Assembly (NCBI GenBank): GCA_015486145.1
Contig: WFSH01000056.1
Span: forward strand, 1-26,470
Source: Mesoaciditogaceae bacterium
GTDB taxonomy: Bacteria > Thermotogota > Thermotogae > Mesoaciditogales > Mesoaciditogaceae
Length of the DNA: 26,470 nt
Reading direction: 5' to 3'
The position numbers and the translations under genes are program-made. This document shows positions 23,283 to 26,470 of the stretch, one piece after another (the first letter of the stretch is position 1; each line of letters starts with the position of its first letter). A model generated the notes under the pieces. The model was not told the origin of the DNA and did no database searches. It saw only the letters and a program-made list of their open reading frames with translations.

Positions 23283-24575
23283 TCAACCTATTTGAGTACC
23301 AGAAGTCTCATGTCCAACGAAAAACATCCAAAACGCACTGATCGACAACATTATACCAAACCCTGAAATTGCGGCAGAAGTCAAACCAAATTCCATCATT
23401 TGTGCAATATAAAAAGGTGCTAACATTCCGGCAATTCTTGCCATCGCTCCTGCTGAACCGTTTGCACTTCCACGGAATCTTGTTGGATAAAGCTCAGGCG
23501 TGTAAGCGTAAAGACTCCCCCAAGCACTCATGCAGAAAAACGTCATGGTAACCCCATATACCAAAAGCCAAATATCACTTCTCGAAAACGCAAAGAGTAT
23601 GGAAAACACCGCGGTACCGATCAAAGAGTAGAACAGAGTTTTCTTTCTTCCTATTTTTTCTACAAGATAAGCCCCCGTAAAGTAACCTGGAAGTTGCGCG
23701 ATCATCATGACGAACAAAAAGAAAAGAGAAGAAGTTAAAGACGTTCCGGCCATTTTACCTATCATCTTTGGCATCCATATAAAAAAGCCATAATATGAAA
23801 AAGAGAGAGAAAACCATAAAAACCAAACCATAAGTGTAGTCAAAATGTACTGACTTTCAAAAAGACCCGAGATAGGGACATGTTTACTTCTGTTAACACG
23901 AAACGTAACATTACTTGGAATTTCAATAGAAAATTTACGAAAAGCCCTTCGAAGAGAATGAATTTTCTTCTTTTGCACCATATAACGAGGCGTTTCTGGA
24001 ATAGTGGAAAGTGGAATTAGAAACAGTAAAGCGACAAGAAAAGAAAGATAATCAATATGCCAATCTATCTTTCCCGCTGTAACCGCCACTATGCCTATTG
24101 CTATCGAACCAAAAGCCCAACTCGATTCAAGAAGAACAAGATATCTTCCACGTTTTTCTGAAGACGTGAATTCAGCAACTATTGCATTTACAACGGGTAA
24201 AAGTCCTCCCATACCGAAACCGGCAAGTATTCTAAAAAGTATGAGCATTGAGTAATTCACATCGATTGCTGTGAATGAAGTGAAAATTACCGTAAGTAAC
24301 AGCGTGAAGATGGCTATTTTCTTTCTTCCCCAAACATCGGCCATGTAACCAGATAAAAATGCACCTATGAGCATTCCTACAAATGTCGAAGAAGCGATCC
24401 AAGAGCCCATGTACATACTTAAAGAGTATGTCTTAACTATTGAAGGCAAGGTGAAACCTATTACCATAACACCAGCCGCTACAGTTCCCCATGCAAGACC
24501 ACCGGTTAACAAAGTGGTTCTTTGAATTTTATATGGCACGAATTTTTCCACAAATTCATCGATCGTGTATTCCAA
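23283..24575 (-). CDS. niaP: MFS transporter, probable niacin carrier NiaP
   Basis: It is a twelve-helix major facilitator carrier of about 430 residues, likely bringing in nicotinate or nicotinamide. Motif A is present in loop 2-3 as GYMADVWGRKKIA and its repeat in loop 8-9 as YLVEKIGRKKTLF; PETPRYMV follows helix 6 and PELYPTRFRGSANG is the sugar/acid-porter signature before helix 11. Sequence alone fits several carriers, but the niaR gene directly downstream strongly points to niacin. The start is TTG (24573-24575), six bases after GGAGGTG; the open frame upstream overlaps the promoter and is not used. Confidence 0.87.
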   Translation of the reverse strand: MEYTIDEFVEKFVPYKIQRTTLLTGGLAWGTVAAGVMVIGFTLPSIVKTYSLSMYMGSWIASSTFVGMLIGAFLSGYMADVWGRKKIAIFTLLLTVIFTSFTAIDVNYSMLILFRILAGFGMGGLLPVVNAIVAEFTSSEKRGRYLVLLESSWAFGSIAIGIVAVTAGKIDWHIDYLSFLVALLFLIPLSTIPETPRYMVQKKKIHSLRRAFRKFSIEIPSNVTFRVNRSKHVPISGLFESQYILTTLMVWFLWFSLSFSYYGFFIWMPKMIGKMAGTSLTSSLFFLFVMMIAQLPGYFTGAYLVEKIGRKKTLFYSLIGTAVFSILFAFSRSDIWLLVYGVTMTFFCMSAWGSLYAYTPELYPTRFRGSANGSAGAMARIAGMLAPFYIAQMMEFGLTSAAISGFGIMLSISAFWMFFVGHETSGTQIG

Positions 24576-24594
24576 CCTTCTCACCTCCAAGCAA

Positions 24595-24623
24595 ATTTTA
24601 ACACATGTATATTCACATGTCAA
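24595..24623 (-). promoter_or_regulatory. niaP-niaR promoter with embedded operator-like repeat
   Basis: A perfect TTGACA (24623-24618) and TAAAAT (24600-24595) are 17 bases apart. The spacer contains ACATGT-N6-ACATGT (24603-24620), a symmetrical repeat well placed for a repressor to block polymerase; NiaR is the obvious candidate. Confidence 0.75.
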
Positions 24624-24678
24624 CACAAATTAATCTCACTTTGAATATCATAAGCACAACTTATAACCCCATAAAATA

Positions 24679-24714
24679 TGTGTATTTGACACACTAATAG
24701 AATGATGTTATCGT
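24679..24714 (+). promoter_or_regulatory. Promoter of the dsrE-TSUP group with TGTGT-N5-ACACA repeat
   Basis: TTGACA (24686-24691) and TATCGT (24709-24714) are 17 bases apart. An inverted repeat, TGTGT-N5-ACACA (24679-24693), covers the -35. It may be an operator; whether it belongs to NiaR is not known. Confidence 0.55.
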
Positions 24715-24757
24715 GTTCTCAAGTTCTGCCATTAGTTTTACACAGGGGGAGAGTTTA

Positions 24758-25090
24758 ATGCTTAAAGTGTTATTTCATGTGGACGAGGAAGTAATGTGGA
24801 ATTTGGCACTGAAAAATGTTCAAAATTTCGTTGATGAAATTGCTGATGGAAATATGATTTTTATTGAAGTAGTTGCAAACGGCGATGCTGTAAACGCTTA
24901 TATTGATATAAATGAACAAAGAAAGATTGAGAAATTACGGGGAAAAGTTAGATTTGTGGCGTGCAAAAATTCTCTCAGAACCAACGGTATTTCTGAAAAC
25001 ATGTTGCCGCATTTTGTTGAAATAGTTCCTTCTGGTGTGGTTGAAATAGCAAAACGAGAAGAAGAAGGATACAGATATATAAAACCTTAG
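24758..25090 (+). CDS. DsrE-family protein
   Basis: It is a small cytoplasmic protein of the DsrE/TusD fold, members of which bind or pass on sulfane sulfur. The 110 residues show VRFVACKNSLRTNGI with the conserved cysteine C69, and the end PSGVVEIAKREEEGYRYIKP, a clear family signature. The start is ATG at 24758 after GGGGGAGAG. It is directly upstream of a TSUP-type sulfur-anion transporter gene, 14 bases apart, which supports a role in sulfur handling; the exact reaction is unknown. Confidence 0.88.
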   Translation: MLKVLFHVDEEVMWNLALKNVQNFVDEIADGNMIFIEVVANGDAVNAYIDINEQRKIEKLRGKVRFVACKNSLRTNGISENMLPHFVEIVPSGVVEIAKREEEGYRYIKP

Positions 25091-25104
25091 AAGGGAGTGA
25101 GTTT

Positions 25105-25881
25105 ATGGGATTTTTAAATGTTCTTTATGGTACACCAATTGGCCTTGTGTTAGGGCTAATGGGTGACGGAGGATCGATCGTGACTATACCCGTGCTTGTG
25201 TATCTTGTTGGAATGAATATTCATTCTGCCATAGGAACTGGATTGGTGATCGTGGGATCAACGGCATTAATGGGCGTGATTGAGTATTCACGTGAGAAAT
25301 TTGTTGAATGGCGTGTAACTCTTATTTTCGTTATTTTTGGTATCCTCACGAACTTTTTGGGGTCACATTTTAACATGCTTATGCCGAGAAAAGCTCTTTT
25401 GTACACCTTTGCGGCAACGATGGTACTTATAGGTGTTATGATGCTAAAACGTTCCAAGAAAAATGATGATCACTCAAAAATCCTTGACTACAGCAAAATA
25501 AAAAAATGGTCCCTTCTGATCATAACAGCGTCCGTGGTAGGTTTTATGACAGGTTTTTTAGGTGTTGGAGGAGGGTTTTTGGTGGTTTCTTCCTTGGCAC
25601 TTATTTTAGGTTTGCCCATGAAACACGCCATCGCAACGAGTCTTTCGATAATAACTTTCAATTGTTTGTGGGGCATTTTGGCAAGGGTTTTCACAAACGT
25701 TACCATACAATTCAGTCCTGTTCTATGGATTTTGATCGGTACGGCAATTGGAATAACGGTGGGAAGGATCATCGCAATACACACAAACAACAAATCGTTG
25801 AGAAAAGCATTCGCATTTTTCATTCTCTCGATAGCTGTTTACATGTTCTTGAGAACCACTGGATTTATTTCAGTAGTTTAA
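25105..25881 (+). CDS. TSUP (TauE/SafE) family membrane transporter
   Basis: It is a membrane carrier of about 258 residues with seven or eight helices in two halves. Each half has a glycine-rich motif: LGLMGDGGSIVTIPVLVYL near the N-terminus and TGFLGVGGGFLVVSSLAL near residue 150. Family members move sulfite, sulfoacetate, thiosulfate or similar sulfur compounds. The pairing with a DsrE protein favours an inorganic sulfur compound, but direction and substrate are not readable. The start is ATG at 25105 after GAAGGGAGTGAG. A ribosome binding site for the next gene follows 15 bases after the stop. Confidence 0.88.
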   Translation: MGFLNVLYGTPIGLVLGLMGDGGSIVTIPVLVYLVGMNIHSAIGTGLVIVGSTALMGVIEYSREKFVEWRVTLIFVIFGILTNFLGSHFNMLMPRKALLYTFAATMVLIGVMMLKRSKKNDDHSKILDYSKIKKWSLLIITASVVGFMTGFLGVGGGFLVVSSLALILGLPMKHAIATSLSIITFNCLWGILARVFTNVTIQFSPVLWILIGTAIGITVGRIIAIHTNNKSLRKAFAFFILSIAVYMFLRTTGFISVV

Positions 25882-25906
25882 AATTCTGAAGAAAGGAGGA
25901 TCTATT

Positions 25907-26470
25907 TTGAAAAGCATATTTTTTGAAAGTAAGGATGAGTTAAAAATCGAAGGTGGTGTGTTTGAAGGGGGAAAACATTGGGTTATTCTTGCTCATGGAA
26001 AAGCCTTTGACATGAACAGCTGGCACGATTTTGCTCTATATCTTCAAAAGAAAGGGTTTACAGTTGTGACGTTTAATTTTAGAGGTTATGGAAGCTCCGA
26101 GTCCAAGGATCATCGGTATGAATTGGATGTTATTGGTGCCATTAGATATGCATCAAAACATGCCGAGAAAATATCTGTAATTGGTGCAAGCATGGGAGGC
26201 ACAGCGGTTCTAAGAGCTCTCGAGATTTATGATGGAACGATCGATGGAATGGTACTTTTGTCACCAGCTGGTTTTCCCCGTAATTTCTCGACACTTAAAT
26301 CTAAAGCCCAAAAAGCGGTTGTTTTTTACACCAAAGGTGATTTTGCATTTGATTCATCTGAGGTTGTTGCATCACATCTTCCTTTTCCAACGGAAGAAAA
26401 AATATTTGAAGGAAGTTCTCACGCTCAAAATATGTTGGCAGATCCGATAATTTCCAAGACCTTGAAAGAA
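25907..26470 (+). CDS. Alpha/beta-fold hydrolase, 3' end outside the window
   Basis: The frame is open to the window end, with 188 codons visible. It starts with TTG (25907-25909) eight bases after AAAGGAGGA. Features of the fold: the oxyanion strand VILAHGKAFDMNSW, the VTFNFRGYGSSES loop, the nucleophile elbow GASMGG, the acid region TKGDFAFDSS and the histidine in GSSHAQNM, so the catalytic triad is likely complete near the visible end. It resembles small serine hydrolases or dienelactone-hydrolase-like proteins; the substrate is unknown. It is probably the third gene of the dsrE-TSUP group. Confidence 0.82.
   Translation, partial: MKSIFFESKDELKIEGGVFEGGKHWVILAHGKAFDMNSWHDFALYLQKKGFTVVTFNFRGYGSSESKDHRYELDVIGAIRYASKHAEKISVIGASMGGTAVLRALEIYDGTIDGMVLLSPAGFPRNFSTLKSKAQKAVVFYTKGDFAFDSSEVVASHLPFPTEEKIFEGSSHAQNMLADPIISKTLKE

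Overview
The window is a chromosomal stretch that looks like Thermotogota (Thermotogae). The grounds are a hrcA-grpE-dnaJ operon without dnaK, a RecG with a long N-terminal extension, a 3H-domain NiaR next to a nicotinate-type MFS carrier, an AT-rich composition judged by eye, and strong GGAGG-type ribosome binding sites paired with many TTG and GTG starts. I cannot name the genus. I see no phage, insertion sequence, transposase or CRISPR array. The gene content is core and metabolic, tightly packed, with no gene-free stretch above 300 bases.

Layout. Bases 1-358 hold the 3' end of an unidentified membrane protein gene that ends inside a palindromic repeat. Next come prmA (359-1162) and a DUF6062-type protein (1283-1927) preceded by a leader with competing RNA hairpins. 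On the minus strand lie glnA and an unusual thymidine kinase-cupin fusion (1930-4258), one operon driven by a near-consensus promoter. A secreted LysM/M23 peptidase (4417-5253) converges on the heat-shock operon hrcA-grpE-dnaJ (8126-5286, minus), which has a perfect CIRCE operator. Divergent from hrcA are a PAP2 phosphatase and an RluA-type pseudouridine synthase (8213-9765).

Bases 9799-14872 (minus) form a six-gene run with overlapping ends: a GlmL/MutL-like ASKHA protein, RNase H, a Yip1-like membrane protein, a GT4 glycosyltransferase, a polytopic membrane protein and a BMP-family binding protein. A palindrome with TATAAT on both strands separates it from a plus-strand run: RseC-like protein, hpt, a 70-residue membrane protein, recG and rsmD (14963-19045). 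A small minus-strand membrane ORF and a complete tRNA-Gly(TCC) unit follow. Then come an ABC-2 exporter (one ATPase, two permeases, 19581-22712), the niaP-niaR pair (minus, 22763-24575), and a divergent dsrE-TSUP-hydrolase group (24758 to the window end, last gene truncated).

How the genes work together. Clear units are protein quality control under HrcA, niacin uptake with its own repressor, and ABC export. RNA and ribosome modification genes (prmA, rluA-type, rsmD) are scattered between them. The most unusual items are the kinase-cupin fusion, the DUF6062 leader, the symmetric promoter, and the possible operator-like repeats shared by the niaP and dsrE promoters. I do not see a clearly new multi-gene defence or mobile system.
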